Assembly: GCA_019136175.1 (NCBI GenBank)
Contig: JAGVUS010000352.1
Span: forward strand, 1-5,160
Reading direction: 5' to 3'
DNA length: 5,160 bases
Origin: Chloroflexota bacterium
GTDB taxonomy: Bacteria; Chloroflexota; Anaerolineae; Anaerolineales; Anaerolineaceae
Each line of letters starts with the position of its first letter. Within the stretch, counting starts at the first letter, position 1. A program made the translations under genes and the position numbers. Below the pieces are notes generated by a model, which saw only the letters and a list, made by a program, of their open reading frames with translations, made no database searches and was not told the origin of the DNA. Below are positions 1-5,160 of the stretch, piece after piece.

Positions 1-3000
1 TAGCCCGGACACTACGGCGGTCAACGCTTCATCGAGCGACTGGGAAGCAGTGGCGGCAGCAGTGATTTGATGGAGCAACCGGTGCTTGGTCAGGGATTCC
101 TGTGCTTTTCCATATAGGTTACTGTTGATCACCGCACCTGCCAGCTGGTCGGCAAGGATTTGAAGGATGTTAATATCTTCTGGTTGGAAGGCATGCTTTG
201 TGGGTGCCTGGACATCCAATGCACCCAGAACCATGTTCCCGGATCGCAAGGGAATTGCCAGTTCGGCGCGGGTACCGGGCAGGAGTGGGTTTGGATAGTA
301 GGAAGGGTCATTCAATACATCATTGGATACAACCGGCTGGTTTTTGCCGGTAGCCTGTCCAACGATCGAAAGGCTTCCCACGATCAAACGGTGACCAGCC
401 TGCATCATTTTTGCACCAGCTTCACCTGTGGATTGTCGAAGAATTGCATATTCCCCGGATGGATCAAGCAGGAATACCGAGGCGTGATAGAAACCGAACC
501 GGTCACGGACATAGTTGACAGCCTTGGTCAGAAGGTCATCCAGGTCCAGTGTACTGGTTGCATCTCTGGCAATCTCAGATACCGTTCGCATCTGATCCGT
601 CCGCCTTGTGGCTATTTGTTCCGCTTTACGGAACTCGGTGATATCCTCAATAATTGCCAGAATGCCGGCTGCATCACCACGAGGATCGCGCAACGGGATC
701 TTGGTCTCCACGGTCCAGGTGAGGTCACCATCGGGTATATGATATTCTTTTTGGACACCAATGCGGGGCAGGTTCTCTTCCATCACAGCCAGGTCTTCTT
801 CAATGTTTGGTCGGGCTGCTTCTTCGCCTACAAGGAACACCTCAGTCTTGCCCACAATTTCCTTGGGTTTTTGACCAAATTTTGTTGCATAAGAATCACT
901 GATCCGGATGAAATTCCCGTCCTTGTCTTTGAAATACACCTCTTGCGGGATGTGTTCCAGGAGAATATTCAACATGTATCGTTCCTGGTCATAAGAACGA
1001 AGGGTATGAGCCATCTCTGTCAGCAGTTGGGCATTGCGAATTGACGTGGCAATTTGGGGACCAAGAACCGTCAGCAGTTTAAGGTCGTTTTCCGTGAACC
1101 GTTCTTCGCGTTCACCATCCTGTACAACGAGTGCTCCCACTGCTTCCCCACCAATCATTAAGGGAACCCCAAGCCAGGATTTGGCAGGTGTGCCATGAAT
1201 GACGGAGCCAAGTTGGGCGGCAACCTGGCGGGTGTTTCGAACAATCATTAATGGTTTTTTATTCCGGATTATGTAGGACGTCAGCCCTTCACCAAGAGCG
1301 AGGGGTCCCAAATCAAGCACTTCCCCATTTTCATAAGTATATGGAAACTCAACCAGGTTAGTTCTGGAATTGTACAGGGCAACAAAGAAACCTAAATCAG
1401 AACCCATGACCGATTGAATCTGGCTGTGCAGCCGATCCAGTAACTGGTGCAGGTCTGTTTCCGAGGAGATCGCCTTGCTGAGGTTGGTCAGAATCTCAAG
1501 TTCAGTGACATGCTCCTGTAGGTTGGTGAGCAAGTGGATTCTTTCCAGCGTGGAGCCGACAATTTCAGCAATACTGTTGTAAGGCTGGATAATTCCCTGG
1601 TTGTATGGCTTGCTTTCCCTTGTTCCCAAGGCGATGATTTTGGACACAACACCTTTCTCAAACACGGGAATGATGGCAGCGTGCTGGCATTCCCGCCTGC
1701 TGAGGAAGGAGAGAAGATTTTCAAAAATGGATGGGTTGGTCAGGTCATCCACCATGGTGGTGCCCGACATTGCGGCATTGTCCGTACCCTGACGGATTGG
1801 GAGGGTGATTCCCTTTAAGGCGGCATCACCTTTTCCGCCACGCGGGTCAAAAATGGATTCAAGGACCATGTGATCCTCGGAGACATCAAGGACCATACAG
1901 ACATGATTGGTATGTGTGAGCGTTTCGCTCAGGATGTCTATCACCTGGTTTTCCGAGGTTGCGGTGGAAATCTGGCGGCTTGCCCGGTAGAGCAGGGAGG
2001 TTTCTTCGTAGTTGATTTGGGCAGACATTACAAGGAGGATATTGCGGAGACCGGTGGCAAGCTGGTTGGAGAGGGATTGGAGAGTGGCAACAGTTTCAGG
2101 ATCAAATGCATTGGGTCGATCCATCTGGATATCCAGTACGCCAATCACCTGACCGCTGACGGTAATGGGTACGGCAACCTCGGAACGGGTTTCCGGCACG
2201 ATCAGGTTTCCCTGTTCCAAGGCTTCGGTAGATGAGATATCCAATGCAACCTGCGATTGGTTGTGCGAAGCCACCCATCCAACCAGTGTGGGTGAGTTGA
2301 TGGGAATGCGACTGCCCTTTAATTCCTGACCGACAGGGTTTTTACTGCTCACTGCCCTGAGTAACAGATAATTACCGGTTTCATCTGTCAGATAAATGGC
2401 AGCAAATGCATATTCAAAACGTTCCGTTAATAATTGGACGGCATTTTCAGCCATCTCGGAGGTGTTGGTATATTGCGAAGCAGATTGGGCGATTTCTGAA
2501 GCAACGCGCAACTGCTCCGTCCGCTCTTCCACTTTTGCCTCAAGGGACCGGTATAAGGTGGAAAGCTGGTTGACCATCTGGTTGAAGGCACTTGCCAGCT
2601 GTCCAATTTCATCCACCCGGGTAATGGTTGCACGCTGTGACCAATCTCCATCAGCAAAACTTTGTGCCACGTTCGCAAGATCCACCAGGGGGCGGACTGT
2701 CTGGCGGGTGCCAAAATAGATGATGATGCCAATGATCAGCATGGCGATACCCACCAGGGCAATATTGACTGGTCCAATCCCTTCCAGCTGAGATGTAACG
2801 TAGGTCTGGGGGACGATGACCATAAATGATGTGCCAAGATTGCCAATTGGTTGTGAAAACGCAAACACATTCTGTTTATCCAACCAGGAAATCGGGACAA
2901 TCTTTCCTGTTCCCGATTGGCTGGTAACAGTGTCAATAATTTGAAGCTGGGAGTCATCCAATCGGTCGGGGGCTACCAGGTTGCCGGAGATACCCAAGCC

Positions 3001-3708
3001 AACCAGGTCTTTATCACCTGTAAAAAAATACGCATTTGCTGTTGGAAAATATAGTTGGGCAGTGGAAATCAATGTATTGGGAAGGTCGGACTTGCTGTAT
3101 CCCACGATTGTTGCCAGCTGGGTCAAATCATTTTTGATATAGGTGCTTGCTGTCAGCAGTACCATTTGTTTTGGGTAAAAAGGCGGCAGGTGGAACGAGA
3201 GGCGGGAATCGTTGGTGCCCAGCAAATTCTGCACATCCTGCTGGAGAGTGGCGGTGACACTTAACCACAAGGGAGTTGAGGAATAAATGAGGTTTCCGCT
3301 GGAATCATAAATGGCAATATTATCAAATGCAGGTTCGTCGCCTGAATTTAATCGTTCCACTGCATTATTGATATAGACAGTGGCATTCGCTTTATCTGAG
3401 GAAGTGGCTGTATTGGAAAGCAGCAAATCCATACCACGGGTGAAATTGGTGTGGATTTTTATTGTCTGGAGGGTTTCCCTGCGTTCCTGTGAGAGGGTCT
3501 GTAATTGATCGCTAAACGATGTAGTTACATTGATGATGCGCGTGTTTAATTGGTCTCTTAAAAGCGTGTTCAGGCGTAAGGCGGTCACCGTGCTGACAAT
3601 GGCAACCGGAATCAATGCCAGCAGCAGCATTTGAATGACAGTTTTCCTTGCAAGGCTGCGCCGAAATTGAAAAAAACCTGGTCTCCGAACGGGATTCCTT
3701 GCCTCCAT
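1..3708 (-). CDS. Large membrane-bound multi-GAF/PAS sensor protein, probably a (hybrid) histidine kinase; 3' end outside window
   Basis: The frame is open from ATG at 3708 to the left edge (1236 codons, no stop); the C-terminus is missing. Layout by residue: a basic cytoplasmic stretch 1-22; TM1 about 24-44; an extracytoplasmic Cache-like domain about 46-312, with a typical strand-turn-strand IAIYDSSGNLIYSS at 131-144; TM2 about 315-333; HAMP about 335-385 with Pro340 and the DEIGQLASAFNQM signature at 366-378; a coiled-coil signalling helix about 379-408 (LEAKVEERTEQL at 389-400). Then come GAF1 about 410-558 (core RSEVAVPI at 508), a divergent GAF2 about 575-730 (HAAIIP at 676), GAF3 about 740-895 (WLGVP at 845), PAS about 909-1027 ending in the usual DITEFR (1022), and GAF4 about 1050-1195 (RAELAIP at 1147). 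Residues 1207-1236 look like the opening helix of another GAF. Proteins of this plan usually sense an external ligand through Cache and cytoplasmic ligands or redox state through GAF/PAS, and end in HisKA-HATPase, often with receivers. No H-box or ATPase motif lies in the window, so kinase activity is inferred from family and neighbours. A GGDEF, cyclase or SpoIIE-type output is not excluded. The start is supported by AAGGAG six bases upstream. Confidence 0.93.
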   Translation of the reverse strand, partial: MEARNPVRRPGFFQFRRSLARKTVIQMLLLALIPVAIVSTVTALRLNTLLRDQLNTRIINVTTSFSDQLQTLSQERRETLQTIKIHTNFTRGMDLLLSNTATSSDKANATVYINNAVERLNSGDEPAFDNIAIYDSSGNLIYSSTPLWLSVTATLQQDVQNLLGTNDSRLSFHLPPFYPKQMVLLTASTYIKNDLTQLATIVGYSKSDLPNTLISTAQLYFPTANAYFFTGDKDLVGLGISGNLVAPDRLDDSQLQIIDTVTSQSGTGKIVPISWLDKQNVFAFSQPIGNLGTSFMVIVPQTYVTSQLEGIGPVNIALVGIAMLIIGIIIYFGTRQTVRPLVDLANVAQSFADGDWSQRATITRVDEIGQLASAFNQMVNQLSTLYRSLEAKVEERTEQLRVASEIAQSASQYTNTSEMAENAVQLLTERFEYAFAAIYLTDETGNYLLLRAVSSKNPVGQELKGSRIPINSPTLVGWVASHNQSQVALDISSTEALEQGNLIVPETRSEVAVPITVSGQVIGVLDIQMDRPNAFDPETVATLQSLSNQLATGLRNILLVMSAQINYEETSLLYRASRQISTATSENQVIDILSETLTHTNHVCMVLDVSEDHMVLESIFDPRGGKGDAALKGITLPIRQGTDNAAMSGTTMVDDLTNPSIFENLLSFLSRRECQHAAIIPVFEKGVVSKIIALGTRESKPYNQGIIQPYNSIAEIVGSTLERIHLLTNLQEHVTELEILTNLSKAISSETDLHQLLDRLHSQIQSVMGSDLGFFVALYNSRTNLVEFPYTYENGEVLDLGPLALGEGLTSYIIRNKKPLMIVRNTRQVAAQLGSVIHGTPAKSWLGVPLMIGGEAVGALVVQDGEREERFTENDLKLLTVLGPQIATSIRNAQLLTEMAHTLRSYDQERYMLNILLEHIPQEVYFKDKDGNFIRISDSYATKFGQKPKEIVGKTEVFLVGEEAARPNIEEDLAVMEENLPRIGVQKEYHIPDGDLTWTVETKIPLRDPRGDAAGILAIIEDITEFRKAEQIATRRTDQMRTVSEIARDATSTLDLDDLLTKAVNYVRDRFGFYHASVFLLDPSGEYAILRQSTGEAGAKMMQAGHRLIVGSLSIVGQATGKNQPVVSNDVLNDPSYYPNPLLPGTRAELAIPLRSGNMVLGALDVQAPTKHAFQPEDINILQILADQLAGAVINSNLYGKAQESLTKHRLLHQITAAATASQSLDEALTAVVSGL

Positions 3709-3714
3709 GCAGAA

Positions 3715-3720
3715 CTCCTT
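3715..3720 (-). promoter_or_regulatory. Shine-Dalgarno site of the large sensor, overlapping the upstream stop codon
   Basis: On the minus strand the sequence reads TAAGGAGTTCTGC followed by ATG. The AAGGAG motif is six bases from the ATG at 3708, and its two leading A's are also the last two bases of the TAA stop of the upstream receiver gene (3719-3721). This arrangement fixes the sensor start and suggests translational coupling between the two genes; the coupling is inference. Confidence 0.8.
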
Positions 3721-4159
3721 ACTCCAACTCCCAGACGGCTTCACCGGCTAGGATGCGTTGGATCTGGTCTGGAAAACGGTCAATATCCAGTGGCTTGGCG
3801 ATAAAACCATCAAAACCGGATGCCCGGGCTTTGTTGATTTGCTCCACGCTGGCTTCGGCTGTTACTGCCACAATGGGGGTATTTTTTAAGCGGGGTGACT
3901 GACGGATTTTCTTAAGTGCACCATAACCATCTTCATAGGGTAAACGAAGGTCCATCAAAATCAGGTCCAGGCGGGGAATGGAATCGGCATACTCCAGCAC
4001 TTCATATCCGCTGGTTTTCCATTCACAATGAATTCCAAGGTACCCAAGAATTCTGGCAATCACAACAAAATTGCTGACATTATCTTCCACCACTAAAACG
4101 GTGATTTCTTTTGATACACCGGCAAGAGAACCGGTTGTTCGAGGTGCTTCAGGGGTCAT
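3719..4159 (-). CDS. Single-domain response regulator (CheY/DivK-like receiver) with short N-terminal extension
   Basis: This 146-residue protein is one receiver domain (about 19-140) preceded by roughly 17 polar residues of no recognisable function. All conserved phosphotransfer positions are present: the acidic pocket Glu25-Asp26 in VVEDN, the phospho-accepting Asp70 in LILMDLRLP, Thr100 in VAVTAEA, and Lys122 in IAKPLD. The usual PxMDGY loop reads PYEDGY, a variant also found in receivers of hybrid kinases. There is no DNA-binding or enzymatic output domain, so it probably works by protein-protein contact or as a phosphorelay intermediate, like DivK or Spo0F; this is inference from family. 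It follows another receiver gene by 21 bases and precedes the large sensor by 10, so the three are probably co-transcribed. The ATG at 4159 has GAGGAG seven bases upstream. Its cognate kinase is presumably the adjacent sensor, which the sequence cannot prove. Confidence 0.93.
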   Translation of the reverse strand: MTPEAPRTTGSLAGVSKEITVLVVEDNVSNFVVIARILGYLGIHCEWKTSGYEVLEYADSIPRLDLILMDLRLPYEDGYGALKKIRQSPRLKNTPIVAVTAEASVEQINKARASGFDGFIAKPLDIDRFPDQIQRILAGEAVWELE

Positions 4160-4166
4160 TCAAATA

Positions 4167-4172
4167 CTCCTC
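4167..4172 (-). promoter_or_regulatory. Shine-Dalgarno site of the second receiver gene
   Basis: The minus strand reads TGAGGAGTATTTGA before the ATG at 4159. GAGGAG lies seven bases from the start and so supports this start codon. The 21-base gap to the upstream gene is too short for an independent promoter plus leader, consistent with one operon. Confidence 0.7.
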
Positions 4173-4180
4173 AGGATCAT

Positions 4181-4552
4181 CTAGGATGCAAGAAATGAGG
4201 CAACCTGGTCGAGAAAACGATCCACATCAATGGGTTTTTCGATGTAACCATCGCAACCCGCCTGCAAGGTTCGTTCACGATCTCCCCGCATTACATTGGC
4301 TGTGATGGCGATGACGGGGATATTGGCTGTATCTGGATTGGCTTTTAATTTTCCTGTCAAAGTGTAACCATCCATGTCGGGCATATTGATATCCATCAGG
4401 ATTAATTTCGGACGGGCGGTTGTCAGTACATTGAGGGCTTGGGAGGCAGTTTCGGCTTCAATCACACTGTAACCGCCAGCCTGCAGAAGGCGGCGAACGA
4501 GGAGACGATTATCCGGGTTGTCTTCCACGTAGAGGATGGTTATTCCAAGCAT
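4181..4552 (-). CDS. Single-domain response regulator (DivK-like receiver)
   Basis: This 123-residue protein is a complete receiver domain with almost nothing outside it. Visible motifs are Glu10-Asp11 in ILYVEDN, the phospho-accepting Asp54 in LILMDINMP, the MDGY loop at 60-63, Thr84 in IAITANVM and Lys106 in YIEKPID. The stretch MRGDRERTLQAGCDGYIEKP (88-107) is very close to the DivK type of stand-alone receivers. With no output domain it probably acts through a protein partner or passes phosphate on in a relay; that role is inferred. It is the first gene of the probable three-gene signalling operon, and a second, clearly different receiver follows 21 bases downstream. The ATG at 4552 is preceded by GGAG nine bases upstream, and no earlier in-frame start looks better. 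The gene ends with TAG at 4181. Confidence 0.94.
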   Translation of the reverse strand: MLGITILYVEDNPDNRLLVRRLLQAGGYSVIEAETASQALNVLTTARPKLILMDINMPDMDGYTLTGKLKANPDTANIPVIAITANVMRGDRERTLQAGCDGYIEKPIDVDRFLDQVASFLAS

Positions 4553-4561
4553 GTTTTTTGG

Positions 4562-4565
4562 CTCC
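4562..4565 (-). promoter_or_regulatory. Probable Shine-Dalgarno site of the first receiver gene
   Basis: The minus strand reads GCGGAGCCAAAAAAC and then ATG (4552). The GGAG core is nine bases from the start, with a run of six A's between them. This is weaker than the sites of the two downstream genes, but it is the only purine-rich motif at suitable spacing. Confidence 0.5.
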
Positions 4566-4636
4566 GCAGATGTTGTTTGTTATTCTTGGGGCGGAAAATC
4601 AAGGAATCATTAACGGTTTCCCTGACCTAAGTATGG

Positions 4637-4664
4637 CTTATATTAAACCATGAAGTAGCAAGAA
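4637..4664 (-). promoter_or_regulatory. Weak candidate promoter for the receiver-receiver-sensor operon
   Basis: On the minus strand TATAAG (4637-4642) could be a -10 element, with TTCTTG (4659-4664) at 16 bases as a poor -35. An alternative is TATTCT (4663-4668) with CTTACA (4685-4690) at 18 bases, whose -35 would be the left arm of the palindrome listed separately. The 160-base region upstream of the first receiver is AT-rich and is the only room for an operon promoter after the tRNA. Which hexamers are used cannot be decided by eye. Confidence 0.3.
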
Positions 4665-4674
4665 TAGTACCACT

Positions 4675-4690
4675 CTTACAAAACTGTAAG
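4675..4690. repeat. Perfect palindrome CTTACA-N4-TGTAAG upstream of the signalling operon
   Basis: Six bases are followed by a four-base spacer (AAAC on the plus strand) and their exact inverse complement. It lies 24 bases past the tRNA 3' end and about 120 bases before the first receiver start. No T-run follows on the minus strand (AGTGGTACT), so it is a poor intrinsic terminator for the tRNA. Its symmetry and place near the putative promoter would fit an operator for a dimeric regulator. A weak terminator or chance remain possible. Confidence 0.45.
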
Positions 4691-4713
4691 GTTGTTCTAT
4701 ATTAAATGTATTG

Positions 4714-4784
4714 AGCGGGTGACCGGATTCGAACCGGCGATCTTAGCTTGGGAAGCTAATGCCTTACCACTTGGCCACACCCGC
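4714..4784 (-). tRNA. tRNA-Gly, anticodon CCC
   Basis: The 71 bases fold into a full cloverleaf on the minus strand. The acceptor arm is GCGGGTG paired with CACCCGC, seven pairs, with T as discriminator base. The D arm is GCC/GGC around AAGTGGTAA. The anticodon stem TTAGC/GCTAA encloses the loop TTCCCAA with U33 and anticodon CCC, which reads the glycine codon GGG. The five-base variable loop is followed by a T arm with the canonical TTCGAAT loop and a G-U pair at its base. The 3' CCA is not encoded (the next bases are CAA), so it must be added by a CCA-adding enzyme. It has its own strong promoter just upstream. Confidence 0.97.
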
Positions 4785-4794
4785 TGGCAGAAGG

Positions 4795-4823
4795 ATTATA
4801 GCCATGGTCGGGAGGCTTGTCAA
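4795..4823 (-). promoter_or_regulatory. Perfect-consensus sigma-70-type promoter of tRNA-Gly
   Basis: On the minus strand TTGACA (4818-4823) and TATAAT (4795-4800) are separated by exactly 17 bases, so both hexamers and spacing match the housekeeping consensus. Transcription would start near 4788, leaving only about four bases before the mature tRNA 5' end at 4784. The -35 element lies 12 bases beyond the sdh stop codon, so the promoter fills the gap between the two genes. Confidence 0.88.
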
Positions 4824-4824
4824 G

Positions 4825-4844
4825 AAAACGGAAGCCTACCTTCC
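4825..4844 (-). terminator. Possible weak terminator at the end of the sdh anchor gene
   Basis: On the minus strand GGAAG (4840-4844) and CTTCC (4830-4834) form a five-pair stem with a five-base loop containing the sdh stop codon, followed by GTTTTC. The stem and T-run are short, so this is a weak candidate; read-through into the tRNA is plausible. Confidence 0.3.
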
Positions 4845-5160
4845 CAATTGCACAATATGAATTGCCAGCCAGGTGCCATAAATGATGGCGGTGGATCCTG
4901 CCAGAATGAACACCCCGTCAATGATGGTTAATAATCGAGCAGTGGGATTTAAATCCAGAATGATACTGCGCAATCCCAACAGGGCATGAATGACAACAAA
5001 AATCAAAAAGGCAATTTCAATGATGGGAATGATCGGGTTCTGATAGTATGCCAGCACCTCGTCATAATTTAAAAGCCCGTCGGGGGCGATCAGGTGATTG
5101 ACAACAAAATGAAGACCCAGCAGCAGGACGATCAGAAGTCCGCCAATGAGTTTCAATGAC
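4836..5160 (-). CDS. sdhD: Succinate dehydrogenase/fumarate reductase membrane anchor subunit (SdhD-like), 5' end outside window
   Basis: The visible frame encodes about 108 residues ending at TAG (4836-4838). It has three hydrophobic helices, numbered from the TTG at 5156: about 3-22, 44-66 and 78-100. The second helix ends in HALLGLRSIILD (57-68), matching the HxxxGxRxxxxD pattern of the Sdh_cyt family. There the His is a heme b ligand and the Asp lies at the quinone site with the same 11-residue spacing. His16 and His21 lie at the end of helix 1, as in the helix 1 'SGxxL...H' region of SdhD proteins. The role would be to anchor the flavoprotein and iron-sulfur subunits in the membrane and pass electrons between succinate and quinone. 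The frame continues upstream of TTG without a stop and no good ribosome site is visible, so the real start and the usual leading residues are probably outside. Family members are normally 110-130 residues. SdhC and SdhD naming is not settled by this fragment alone. Confidence 0.85.
   Translation of the reverse strand, partial: SLKLIGGLLIVLLLGLHFVVNHLIAPDGLLNYDEVLAYYQNPIIPIIEIAFLIFVVIHALLGLRSIILDLNPTARLLTIIDGVFILAGSTAIIYGTWLAIHIVQLGR

Noticed and set aside
160..1044. A 294-codon plus-strand open frame antisense to the sensor
   Set aside because: It lies entirely opposite the continuous sensor frame, whose translation shows clear PAS and GAF motifs here. The plus-strand product has no recognisable domain and a Cys/His-rich, shadow-like composition.
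1534..2719. Several plus-strand open frames of 63-121 codons (for example 1870-2235 and 2396-2719)
   Set aside because: All are antisense to well-conserved GAF, HAMP and coiled-coil coding sequence, and their products resemble no family. They are frame shadows.
2427..2957. Minus-strand open frames of 73 and 101 codons in another frame of the sensor
   Set aside because: The in-frame reading gives TM2, HAMP and coiled coil across the same bases, so these alternate frames are not genes.
4714..4784. tRNA gene as an attachment site for an integrated element
   Set aside because: I found no second copy of the tRNA 3' end, no integrase and no foreign-looking genes in the window; neighbours are housekeeping and signalling genes.
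4692..4931. Plus-strand 79-codon open frame over the tRNA and the sdh end
   Set aside because: It runs antisense through the tRNA and its promoter. Fragments such as TGFEPAILAWEANALPLGHT are the well-known false translation of tRNA antisense sequence.
1..5160. CRISPR array, transposon ends, retron, toxin-antitoxin or riboswitch
   Set aside because: No regularly spaced repeats, transposase, reverse transcriptase, small gene pairs or conserved leader structures were seen on either strand; nearly all sequence is covered by the listed genes.

Overview
The window reads as one strand of a bacterial chromosome: every gene I can support lies on the minus strand, so transcription runs from right to left. 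The closest overall match is a Chloroflexota bacterium, probably of the Anaerolineae type. This is inferred from the style of the very long Cache-HAMP-GAF-GAF-GAF-PAS-GAF sensor, its small DivK-like partner regulators, the moderate GC content and an SdhD-like membrane anchor. No phylogenetic marker here is decisive.

Right edge (about 4836-5160): the C-terminal part of a three-helix succinate dehydrogenase/fumarate reductase membrane anchor; its true start appears to lie beyond the window. About 50 bases later comes a tRNA-Gly(CCC) gene (4714-4784), driven by a perfect consensus sigma-70-type promoter (TTGACA, 17 bases, TATAAT) that sits between the sdh stop and the tRNA.

Middle (4553-4713): a short AT-rich intergenic region with a perfect 6+6 palindrome and weak promoter-like hexamers. 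It probably holds the start of the signalling operon. Then follow two single-domain response regulators (4181-4552 and 3719-4159). Both keep the acidic pocket, the phospho-accepting Asp, the Thr and the Lys, and neither has an output domain.

Left (1-3708): 1236 codons of one uninterrupted reading frame that runs off the left edge. It encodes a membrane-anchored sensor: TM1, an extracytoplasmic Cache-like domain, TM2, HAMP, a coiled coil, three GAF-type domains, a PAS domain, a fourth GAF domain and the beginning of what looks like a fifth. The output domain lies outside the window. A (hybrid) histidine kinase is most likely, given the two receiver proteins directly upstream.

The three signalling genes are spaced by 21 and 10 bases, each with a clear Shine-Dalgarno sequence, and probably form one operon. 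In the model I favour, the large sensor integrates an external ligand and several cytoplasmic signals and exchanges phosphate with the two small receivers. I see no mobile element, CRISPR array, defence system or clearly new biological system. The window looks like ordinary chromosomal signalling and housekeeping sequence, with some details worth checking.
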